Shown here in pieces: positions 43,456 through 50,045 of a stretch of 64,000 nucleotides of DNA. How positions within the stretch are numbered: the first letter of the stretch is position 1; every line of letters starts with the position of its first letter. Source of the DNA: Saccharibacillus sacchari DSM 19268 (lineage in GTDB: Bacteria; Bacillota; Bacilli; Paenibacillales; Paenibacillaceae); the NCBI RefSeq assembly GCF_000585395.1, contig NZ_KK073875.1, forward strand, positions 1,635,774-1,699,773. Direction: 5' to 3'. A program made the position numbers and the translations under genes. A model generated the notes under the pieces. That model did no database searches and was not told where the DNA came from. It saw only the letters and a list, made by a program, of their open reading frames with translations.

Positions 43456-43571
43456 AAAAAAGCCCGCCTCTCTCCCGGTGCGGAAGAGAAACGGACGATG
43501 GAAGGAACGACTGCGGATCTTGGAAAAAGATCAAGCCCGGCAAGGGCGAAAGCTTCCGTTCGAATGGCGGG
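43456..43571 (-). terminator. probable expression-platform terminator of the xpt leader
   Basis: On the minus strand GGCGGGC is followed by six T (43456-43468). A complementary CCCGCC occurs at 43566-43571, giving a stem with a long folded loop. A competing pairing joins the 3' flank of the aptamer (ACGACTGC, 43681-43688) with GCAGTCGT (43508-43515 region). The exact mutually exclusive structures need folding. Confidence 0.5.
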
Positions 43572-43690
43572 TACATCCTGCGCAAGTGCCGAAGACTCAC
43601 TGTGCGAGGCATGCTGCCAGATTCGAAGGGGTTAGCGCTATTCGCAAAACGCCGGTAAACCGAAGCGGCGAACGCTTCGGGCAGTCGTTT

Positions 43691-43754
43691 TCCGTAGTCC
43701 GATCGTTCCGGCGACCGGGTAGAGACATGCGGGCCGATTCCCGCACCTATACGA
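43691..43754 (-). promoter_or_regulatory. guanine-type purine riboswitch aptamer
   Basis: On the minus strand the order is TTTTCGTATA, P2 GTGCGGG / CCCGCAT, junction GTCTCTACC, P3 CGGTCG / CGATCG, closing GGACTACGGAAAA. The base after GA is C, the specificity position for guanine (or hypoxanthine/xanthine). P1 pairs over about eight bases with one G-U. It controls xpt-pbuX, the classical target; ligand binding is expected to switch the genes off. Confidence 0.88.
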
Positions 43755-43773
43755 AAAACAGAATAATGGTTGA

Positions 43774-43802
43774 AGTATACTCCGAATCGGTAAAAATGAA
43801 AA
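43774..43802 (-). promoter_or_regulatory. promoter of the xpt-pbuX leader
   Basis: On the minus strand TTTTCA (43797-43802), 17 bases, TATACT (43774-43779), placing the transcript start about 10 to 15 bases before the aptamer. Confidence 0.65.
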
Positions 43803-43825
43803 GTGAAAATTACATGAAACGTGAG

Positions 43826-43853
43826 TTTTCATTTTGGGAATTTGGTGTACAAT
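43826..43853 (+). promoter_or_regulatory. mscL promoter
   Basis: TTTTCA (43826-43831), 16 bases, TACAAT (43848-43853), about 66 bases before the mscL start. Confidence 0.55.
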
Positions 43854-43919
43854 GGAAAAAACGTATTACATATTCAATCGACTTCAAACGACCCTTTCAA
43901 CTAACGAGGAGGAATTTTC

Positions 43920-44405
43920 ATGGGAATCGTCAAGGAATTCAAAGAGTTTGCGATGCGCGGCAACGTCATCGACCTGGCGGTCGGCGTCATTATCGGGGCA
44001 GCGTTCGGCAAGATCGTCACGTCGCTCGTCAATGACATCATCATGCCTCCGCTCGGAAAAGTGATGGGCGGGATCGATTTCGGCAGTCGGTTTTGGAATC
44101 TCGATCCGGACATCACGATGGCGGACGGTTCGCCGATCCGCACGCTGGCTCAAGCCCAGGAAGCCGGAGCTTCGGTCATCGCGTACGGACAGTTTGTCAA
44201 CAACATCATCGACTTTTTGATCGTGGCGTTCTGTATTTTCATTCTCGTGAAGGGCATTAATATGCTCAAACGGAAAGAACACGAGAAGCCGGCACCGGAA
44301 AAGACGACGCGCGAGTGCCCGCGCTGCCTAAACGAAATTTCCGCCAAAGCCAGCCGCTGCCCGCAGTGCACGTCGGAGCTGGAGCCGGAGAAGGTCGGGG
44401 CTTGA
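43920..44405 (+). CDS. mscL: large-conductance mechanosensitive channel with C-terminal zinc ribbon
   Basis: A 161-residue MscL. The N-terminal [29 protein letters not shown] (given in parts: [26 protein letters not shown]) is the amphipathic helix and first pore-lining segment; the second segment is around residues 92-112. The channel opens under membrane tension to release solutes on hypo-osmotic shock. Unlike the standard ~130-residue protein, the C-terminus carries a treble-clef/zinc-ribbon sequence with Cys 133, 136, 147 and 150 (CPRC...CPQC). The ATG 43920 follows GAGGAGG. Single gene. Confidence 0.95.
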   Translation: MGIVKEFKEFAMRGNVIDLAVGVIIGAAFGKIVTSLVNDIIMPPLGKVMGGIDFGSRFWNLDPDITMADGSPIRTLAQAQEAGASVIAYGQFVNNIIDFLIVAFCIFILVKGINMLKRKEHEKPAPEKTTRECPRCLNEISAKASRCPQCTSELEPEKVGA

Positions 44406-44461
44406 CTTGGATGCTAATCGCTTGACCTGATCGGACAATCGCAATCCGGAGAAAACAACGC

Positions 44462-44605
44462 GTAACGGATCGACATGACGCTTAGCGGCCCGAATCGGGG
44501 AATTGAGATTTGTAACGGAACGAGATGACGCTTAGCGGTGAAAAAGCTGATTTCCGTGCCGATTTCATCCGTTTTTCCGTTTTAAGCGTCCCTACGATCC
44601 GTTAC
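44462..44605. repeat. three-unit intergenic repeat, family D
   Basis: Two direct 27-base units starting GTAACGGA and ending ATGACGCTTAGCGG (44462-44488 and 44512-44538; 25 of 27 identical) and one inverted related unit (44577-44605, CCGTTTTAAGCGTCC...GATCCGTTAC). Located after mscL in a 940-base spacer (44406-45345) without a credible gene. Confidence 0.65.
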
Positions 44606-44769
44606 GGAATGCGAATCACGAAAATGAGCGTTCTAACGGACATGCGATCCTTTAGCCGCCGATCATGGATTAAGGCGAGCGAGGTTTAGGCGATAAAGAG
44701 CCGTTCGTTTCGCGCTGCAACCTCTAATGCTACAGGGTCAAGATACTCGGATATTCGGATTCCAAAAGA

Positions 44770-44815
44770 AAAGCTCAAGGCATCTTCTTTCGCGGAAGAT
44801 ACCCTGAGCTTTTTT
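44770..44815 (+). terminator. intrinsic terminator in the mscL downstream spacer
   Basis: AAAGCTCAAGGCATCTTC (44770-44787) pairs with GAAGATACCCTGAGCTTT (44795-44812), followed by TTTTTG. It is 365 bases after mscL, so it might belong to a lost or unseen transcript. Confidence 0.7.
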
Positions 44816-44879
44816 GTTTGCAGGTATGCGCGGGATGACCCGCTACGTAAAAAGGGGCTTTTGAAAGTGTCAGACATGG

Positions 44880-45068
44880 AAATACCTGCAAATATCCAGT
44901 TAATTCACAACAGATCGTGATGCATTTGAAAATAAGCGCATATATACAGTTATATTAGGCAAAAGGCTCTGATAGCTTGCCGATAGCGGAAATTAACTGG
45001 ATATATGCAGGTATTTATTTGAAATTTCGACATGCGAGAAAATTAACTGGATATATGTTGTTATTTTT
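44880..45068. repeat. AT-rich repeat, family E (three or more units)
   Basis: A 26-base unit ending ATCCAGTTAATT (44880-44905) is repeated in inverted orientation at 44991-45016 (25 of 26 identical) and, less perfectly, at 45041-45068; a further degenerate unit is near 44932-44956. Units share AATTAACTGGATATATG. Confidence 0.65.
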
Positions 45069-45123
45069 GGTTTAGAGCGAGAGCAGGTCGCCGGGAAGCG
45101 GTGAGTGAATGGCAGTTTGATCT

Positions 45124-45241
45124 GCCGCTCAATATTAAAAGAAGAGCGGCCTGACGACTTAGCGTTGGGAACCCTTCTTGAAGCGTGAAGGGTTCCCGCG
45201 TGGATCTCCTCCTTCCTAAATACGAAGGAGGAGATCCACGC
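45124..45241. repeat. three consecutive hairpins
   Basis: GCCGCTC / GAGCGGC (45124-45150), GGGAACCCTTC / GAAGGGTTCCC (45167-45177, 45187-45197) and GCGTGGATCTCCTCCTTC / its perfect 18-base complement (45198-45215, 45224-45241). The second and third stems are adjacent, and the third touches the family B repeat that begins at 45241. Confidence 0.75.
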
Positions 45242-45349
45242 TAGTACCTTGTCAACGCTAAAAGTAAGGCTATGTTCGACTGAAACGCACCTAAAACGTG
45301 TGCATTTCAGTCAAACATGACCTCTGATTAAGAATTGACAAGGTATTAG
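45241..45349 (+). repeat. hairpin repeat, family B copy 2
   Basis: CTAGTACCTTGTCAA (45241-45255) pairs with TTGACAAGGTATTAG (45335-45349); inner stem ATGTTCGACTGAAA / TTTCAGTCAAACAT. Contains CCTCTGATTAAGAATTG before the right arm. Its right end overlaps the stop codon of the next minus-strand gene. Confidence 0.75.
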
Positions 45350-45651
45350 ATAGGTCTGTTGCGATCCGGAAGAAGATTGGCTACGATCGAATTCAAATCA
45401 TGATCGTCTTTCGTCTTCTCTTGGCCCGAGTCCACTTCGCGGATCCGAATCCAGCGGTAATCGGCGGACGGGTCAAGGGGTTTGAAGACCAGCTGCGCAG
45501 GGTCGTCCAAACGTACCTTGTATCCCATTCGGGCAAACATCTGCACGAACTTTTCTTCGCCGGGTTCTTCGCCTTTGCCGACTATGATCAAGCCTCTGAG
45601 CTGCTTGGGCTCGTCTCCGTGCATAATTTCAAAATGTACGATACATTCCAT
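45346..45651 (-). CDS. hypothetical protein
   Basis: A 101-residue soluble protein, one cysteine near the start (MECIVHFEIMHG), with mixed strands and charged surface (KGEEPGEEKFVQMF, YRWIRIREVDSG). AAGGATGAAGGATT precedes the ATG at 45651. I recognise no family. It is on the same strand as, and downstream of, the zinc-ribbon gene (190-base gap); the stop codon lies inside the edge of a family B repeat, suggesting the element inserted at or near the gene's end. Confidence 0.65.
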   Translation of the reverse strand: MECIVHFEIMHGDEPKQLRGLIIVGKGEEPGEEKFVQMFARMGYKVRLDDPAQLVFKPLDPSADYRWIRIREVDSGQEKTKDDHDLNSIVANLLPDRNRPI

Positions 45652-45772
45652 AATCCTTCATCCTTTCCGAACTGAGCTTTCACACCGACTTTGAAACATT
45701 TTTCACATCTATACCTGTCCATACGTATCATCTTGCAAAACGTTGCAAAAATCAGAAAACAGACGTCAAAAC

Positions 45773-45805
45773 GTCAAACTTCTACCCATGCGGCAGAAGT
45801 TTGAC
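45773..45805 (-). terminator. hairpin after the zinc-ribbon gene
   Basis: GTCAAACTTCT (45773-45783) and AGAAGTTTGAC (45795-45805) are perfect arms; the minus strand continues with a weak T tract (GTTTTGACG). Possible terminator. Confidence 0.5.
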
Positions 45806-45842
45806 AAGGCAGTAACGCCGATTCCGAACCTATCCAATTCGA

Positions 45843-47015
45843 TTAAATCTGTTCCGACGCGCAGTGGGGACACCATTTGGAGCCTTTCGGCAGCCCGCTT
45901 CCGCAGACCTGGCAGCGCACGACTTCGCCGACGGGACGACGGACGATTCGTTCATCATCATCTTGTCGGTCAACTCCGCGATCCCAGGAAGCGATCAGGC
46001 GATCCAGTTCGTCCTGGCGCTCCTTTTCGCGTTCCTCCCGCTCGCGCTGGCGCCGCTCATGCTCGGGATCAACAGTCGGCTCTGGATTTTCTTCATGAGA
46101 ATCCGGGCCTGGTCGCGTATCGGCCTCGACCGAATCTGCACGCTCGCGATCTTCGTTCATTTTACGACGCTCGCGGATGCGAATTTCGCGCAGTTCGCGA
46201 CGCTGACGCTCTTCGCGTTGTTCACGTGTTTCCTCAGCCTCTTCGTAGCCGCCGGCTCGATCCTCTGGAGTCGACATATACGAATCCGGTTCATCGGCCT
46301 GGCCCAGTTCGAAGCGCTTCGTTTCAAACTGCTCATCTTCGTCCTCTTCGCCGAACGATTGCGCAGCCGGCACGCGCTCTTGCGCCGGTTCCTCCGAATA
46401 GGCCTCTGCATTTGCGTGATAAGCATACCCGCTGTCAGCGCCTGCATCATCGGAGCGATAGGTCTTAACCTCTTCTGCATCATGGGCTGGATCGTAGAAC
46501 GGTTCAGCCTCGCGATCCTCTTCGAGTTCAAAATCCGGATCTTCAACCAGATCGTGAACAGCTTCCGCTTCGACACGAGGTTCATCGGAAGCTTTGCGCA
46601 GTTCTACATGCCCCCCCGGTGTATCTGCCGTACCGGCTGCATCAGGCAGGGGTTCTTCCGCGGCGCTTCCCCATTGCCGTCCGCAATGAGGGCAGGATAC
46701 GGCCTCGGCATCCAGACGCGCTCCGCATTCGCACAGTTGTTCGTTACGCAGATCCGCAATCCGCGACCGCAGTTCTGCAATCTCCTCGGTCAACAGATCG
46801 CAGGCGGTGCACAATTCCAAAATCTCTTCTTCCGCAGGTGCTGTATTTCGTTTGCTATAATTTTCGTAAAAGACCTGCCCCATGCGCAAATAATGCACTT
46901 CGATCTCACGCTGAATGTCCGAGATATGGCTGTTCAGTTTGCCGATCTCCACCGCGCTCTGGGCACGTTCGGAAGCCCGTCCGGCCCCGTCCCTGATCCG
47001 CTGCAAAAAATTCAA
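45843..47015 (-). CDS. coiled-coil protein with two zinc ribbons
   Basis: About 390 residues. An N-terminal helix (ASERAQSAVEIGKLN..., residues 10-95) looks coiled-coil; a first zinc ribbon follows (CEC...CPHC) near residue 105; the centre is long, acidic and disordered; a basic/acidic charged helix (REQREERQRRELREIRIRERR) comes next; a second zinc ribbon (CQVC...CPHC) closes the protein. The TTG at 47013-47015 after GAGGAGGAG is the best start; the longer frame has none. Related to zinc-ribbon proteins annotated near Paenibacillus stress genes; function unknown. The plus-strand ORFs across it are shadows. Confidence 0.78.
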   Translation of the reverse strand: MNFLQRIRDGAGRASERAQSAVEIGKLNSHISDIQREIEVHYLRMGQVFYENYSKRNTAPAEEEILELCTACDLLTEEIAELRSRIADLRNEQLCECGARLDAEAVSCPHCGRQWGSAAEEPLPDAAGTADTPGGHVELRKASDEPRVEAEAVHDLVEDPDFELEEDREAEPFYDPAHDAEEVKTYRSDDAGADSGYAYHANAEAYSEEPAQERVPAAQSFGEEDEDEQFETKRFELGQADEPDSYMSTPEDRAGGYEEAEETREQREERQRRELREIRIRERRKMNEDRERADSVEADTRPGPDSHEENPEPTVDPEHERRQREREEREKERQDELDRLIASWDRGVDRQDDDERIVRRPVGEVVRCQVCGSGLPKGSKWCPHCASEQI

Positions 47016-47291
47016 ATTTGTCTCCTCCTCTATCCCGGCCTCTTGCGGCTCTCCACGGCCGGAATGGCCGACGTCGCACGCTCCCATCGTCATACTCGCG
47101 ATTGCGGATTCGTTCCCCCGCTTATTCGGTTACATGAATAAGGCAGGTATTCGCAGTGGAATGCCGAATGTTCAAAAGCGCACGGTCTTTCCGGCCTTCA
47201 GCCTATTTAGGCCATGCAGTGCCCTATGCTTGTCAGTTTACAATAGATGCGCCGTTCCCACAATCCGACACCATTTCAGGAGTAGATCAAC

Positions 47292-48089
47292 TTGCATAAA
47301 CCGCTTAACGATTTAACATCTTCCATGTCAGGCAAAACGCAACCAGACTCGACACGACGCGATGTACGAACAGAACCTTTTTCGCATCAGGATTCACCGG
47401 ACAAAGCCGAGCGCGAAGCCCTGCTTCTGGCCGCTTGCGATCCCGAAGACGGGAGTTTGTTTCCCGATGGAGAATGGGTGCAGCCTCCCTTGCTTTACCA
47501 GCACGCTCTTCGGAAGCTTCAAGACGAAATCGAAAGCATTCGCCAGGAATGGAAAAGCGCGGAAGGCTTTAGCCCGATCGAACATATCAAGACGCGCATC
47601 AAGGAACCGTCCAGCATCTTGAACAAGTTGGAACGCCTTGGCGCGGACGCGGACGCTGAACAGATGGCCGACCAGGTGCACGATATTGCAGGCATGCGCA
47701 TCGTGTTTCCTTTCGTAACGGATGTCTATCTGCTGCTTGAACGAATCTGGCAAAGTCCGGAGCTGCATATTCTATGGATTCGCGATTATATTATGGAGCC
47801 GAAGTCTAACGGTTATCGCAGCCTTCACGTGCTCGTATCCGTTCCTATCATATTGGGGGGCGCAGAGTTCCGGGTTCGCGTCGAAGTGCAGATGCGGACA
47901 TTGGCCATGGACTTCTGGGCCAGCCTGGAGCATATCCTGCTTTACAAATACGACCGCAGAGTGCCGGAGCATCTGGAACAAGAGCTCGCTTCTGCCGCCG
48001 GAGCCGCCGGAGAACTGGACCACAAAATGCTGGCGCTGCGCAGCGAAGTGCTGTCCCTGAGCGACGAGGACGAACGATCGGGAAAGTAA
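47292..48089 (+). CDS. small alarmone synthetase (RelA/SpoT synthetase domain)
   Basis: A 265-residue single-domain (p)ppGpp synthetase. Synthetase motifs: EPSSILNKLERLG, DIAGMRIVFPF, MEPKSNGYRSLHVLV and the closing EVQMRTLAMDFWASLEH. There is no hydrolase, TGS or ACT domain, which identifies a SasA/SasB (YwaC/YjbM)-type protein that makes (p)ppGpp from ATP and GDP/GTP. An N-terminal extension of about 60 residues is longer than in Bacillus. The TTG at 47292 has AGGAG nine bases upstream; ATG at 47325 is an alternative. Single gene with its own terminator. Confidence 0.9.
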   Translation: MHKPLNDLTSSMSGKTQPDSTRRDVRTEPFSHQDSPDKAEREALLLAACDPEDGSLFPDGEWVQPPLLYQHALRKLQDEIESIRQEWKSAEGFSPIEHIKTRIKEPSSILNKLERLGADADAEQMADQVHDIAGMRIVFPFVTDVYLLLERIWQSPELHILWIRDYIMEPKSNGYRSLHVLVSVPIILGGAEFRVRVEVQMRTLAMDFWASLEHILLYKYDRRVPEHLEQELASAAGAAGELDHKMLALRSEVLSLSDEDERSGK

Positions 48090-48154
48090 AAAGAACCTTT
48101 TCCAAGTGCCTTCGAACCCAACTTTGCCTCAGTTTCTATTTATCGATCAAACGG

Positions 48155-48202
48155 AAAATGACCTCGAAAACCATGCAAGCATGGAGATCAAGGTCATTTT
48201 TT
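48155..48202 (+). terminator. terminator of the alarmone synthetase gene
   Basis: AAAATGACCT (48155-48164) and AGGTCATTTT (48191-48200), with inner CCATGC / GCATGG, followed by TT. Confidence 0.75.
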
Positions 48203-48260
48203 AATATCGAAAATCCGTTCCTGCCCGGAAAGTCTCGTTCGTCCCAAGAACCATTGCAAC

Positions 48261-49085
48261 TCACTTGCCGCTGTTCAGGTTGCTCTCGTCGAGATACTCT
48301 TCCAACGACAATCCGCTGGCATGCACGGCTTCGGCCAGTTCTTTGCCCACGTAACGGATATGCCAAGGCTCGTACGAATAACCGGTCTGCTCTTCTTTGC
48401 CTTTGAGATAATGCACGATGAAGCCGTAATCTTGGGCATGGTCAGCCAGCCAACGGCCTTCCTCCGTATCGCCGAAGGTTTGTTCCAGATCGTTGTTTAC
48501 GCTGAGCGCGGACACGTCCATCGCAAGTCCCGTCTGATGCTCGCTCGTGCCGGGAAAAGCGCTGACTTTGGCCGCTTCTTCTTCGCCCTTGATCGAAACA
48601 TTGCGGTCGTAAATGTTCTTTTGACGCGCATACGAACGGTAGCCGGATACGGCATACAGTTCGATATTCGCTGCCTTCGCTCCTTCAAACAACTGCTCCA
48701 GCGCTTCTGCGGCTTCTTTGCGCAGATGGCTCTTCTCCTGCGCTTCCGCGTCCCCGTACGAAAACGGCACGTCCGGAATGACCAGATCGGAAGGCTCGTA
48801 GCCGTCCGGCAAATAACGCTGTTTATTCACGACGACGCGCATCGAAGTTGAATTGGTGATTACATCCTTGCCGTCCTTTTGTTCAAGCGTAGCCTGAAGC
48901 GAATCCGCCGCAAACGGGCTCGGCTTACTCGTCTCTTGCGCATTGGCTTGTTCGCCGGACGGCTGCTGCGCTTCCCGGTCCGGCTTATTCGTTGCTCCCG
49001 CATCTCCGCAAGCGCTGAGCAATCCGGCTGCCAGTGCCGTTCCCATTGCAACGGCTACCCACCTGGACATCTTATGTGTAGTCAT
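48261..49085 (-). CDS. M15 D-Ala-D-Ala carboxypeptidase lipoprotein (VanY-like)
   Basis: A 274-residue lipoprotein with lipobox LLSAC (Cys 26) and a Ser/Gln-rich linker, then an M15B peptidase domain. Metal ligands and catalytic region: SGYRSYARQ, SEHQTGLAMDVS (His, Asp) and EPWHIRYVG (His). Such enzymes remove the terminal D-Ala from pentapeptide stems in the wall. The ATG 49083-49085 after GGGAGGAA matches the signal peptide MTTHKMSRWVAVAMG. A hypothetical gene and the SNF2 gene precede it on the same strand with gaps of 54 and 75 bases, so it may be the third gene of the operon. Confidence 0.9.
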   Translation of the reverse strand: MTTHKMSRWVAVAMGTALAAGLLSACGDAGATNKPDREAQQPSGEQANAQETSKPSPFAADSLQATLEQKDGKDVITNSTSMRVVVNKQRYLPDGYEPSDLVIPDVPFSYGDAEAQEKSHLRKEAAEALEQLFEGAKAANIELYAVSGYRSYARQKNIYDRNVSIKGEEEAAKVSAFPGTSEHQTGLAMDVSALSVNNDLEQTFGDTEEGRWLADHAQDYGFIVHYLKGKEEQTGYSYEPWHIRYVGKELAEAVHASGLSLEEYLDESNLNSGK

Positions 49086-49139
49086 GTTGGTTCCTCCCTG
49101 CTGTCTTGCTCTGCTCCGCTGTTTCTGGTCTCGTCTCAT

Positions 49140-49970
49140 TTAATTCTGCTTCCCTATGCGCGCCCGCATTGCCCGGCGCAGCTCCGCAAGCACAGCCTGT
49201 GCCGGAGCCTCGTCCGGCAGCAGCGACAGGTCGCAAAGCTCCTGCGAGGCCGCTTCCCTGCCGGATTCGGGCGCTTCCGGCAATCGGCCGTGCTCGTGCA
49301 GCACGCCCTTCTCCGCCGCCGAGGCGATCCACTCGGCGATCTCCCGGCCGCCGCCTTCGGAGGCGGCGCGGGGCGCGGCCTTCGGCGCCTCGTCCGGGGC
49401 GACTGCCCAGCCGTCGCCCCACGCGGCCAGGGCCGCGTTAACCAGCTCGCCGGGATCGATGCCGGCGAGCGTCAGCCCGAACGCCAGACGCGTTCGGGCT
49501 GCTTCGGCCGCCGCTTGAAGGGCGGCCGGCACTTCCGGGCCGCCGCCCGCTTCCGCGGCGGCCAGCTCCCAGGCGGCATCGCCGCCGTCGAACGGAAGCT
49601 CCGTTCGGACGAACGGCAGTCCGGCGTCGTTCGTCTCCACGGCAACGTGAATGCCGGCCGCCCCGTCCTCGGCATCCGGATCGCGGTCACGGGATGCTGC
49701 CGCAAGACGAGACGACCCGGCTTCGGCAGAAGCAGGCTTTCGCTTGCCTCCGGATCGGCCGGCAAGCCGTATGATCTGCTCGCCGCATTGGCCGAGCAGG
49801 TCATACAGGCCGACTGCCGAGCGCCCGGCCAAGCGCTGCCACTCCGCCCGCTGCTTCGCCGTGGCGGCATGCAGCGGAATCTCGACTTGGCGAGAATCCC
49901 GGCCTTCCTCGATCACGGCGATCAGCAATCCGGGTTTCGCCTCTAATTGTACTACGTGCAGGCTGTTCAT
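49140..49970 (-). CDS. hypothetical Ala/Glu-rich protein next to SNF2 helicase
   Basis: A 276-residue soluble protein starting MNSLHVVQLEAKPG at ATG 49968-49970 with AGAGGGG upstream. It is unusually rich in Ala, Glu, Gly and Arg (GC-rich coding), with an N-terminal strand-rich part of about 70 residues and later helices. I recognise no domain. It lies 75 bases after the SNF2 gene on the same strand and was probably kept as a unit with it; a role as a helicase partner is a guess. Confidence 0.7.
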   Translation of the reverse strand: MNSLHVVQLEAKPGLLIAVIEEGRDSRQVEIPLHAATAKQRAEWQRLAGRSAVGLYDLLGQCGEQIIRLAGRSGGKRKPASAEAGSSRLAAASRDRDPDAEDGAAGIHVAVETNDAGLPFVRTELPFDGGDAAWELAAAEAGGGPEVPAALQAAAEAARTRLAFGLTLAGIDPGELVNAALAAWGDGWAVAPDEAPKAAPRAASEGGGREIAEWIASAAEKGVLHEHGRLPEAPESGREAASQELCDLSLLPDEAPAQAVLAELRRAMRARIGKQN

Positions 49971-50045
49971 CTCTATATAACCCCTCTTCGCCGGGCGCGC
50001 ATCCGTCATTTCTGCCGTCTATGCCCCCGGACGCCTATGCGGCGC

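Noticed and set aside
44686-44877. 63-codon minus-strand ORF
   Set aside because: Runs through a terminator hairpin and ends in repeat DNA; no ribosome site.
44880-45241. possible CRISPR array
   Set aside because: Repeats are few, in mixed orientation and irregularly spaced; no cas genes are nearby.
45864-47141. 425-codon hydrophobic plus-strand ORF
   Set aside because: Complement of acidic, Glu-rich codons in the zinc-ribbon gene yields artificial Leu/Phe-rich sequence.
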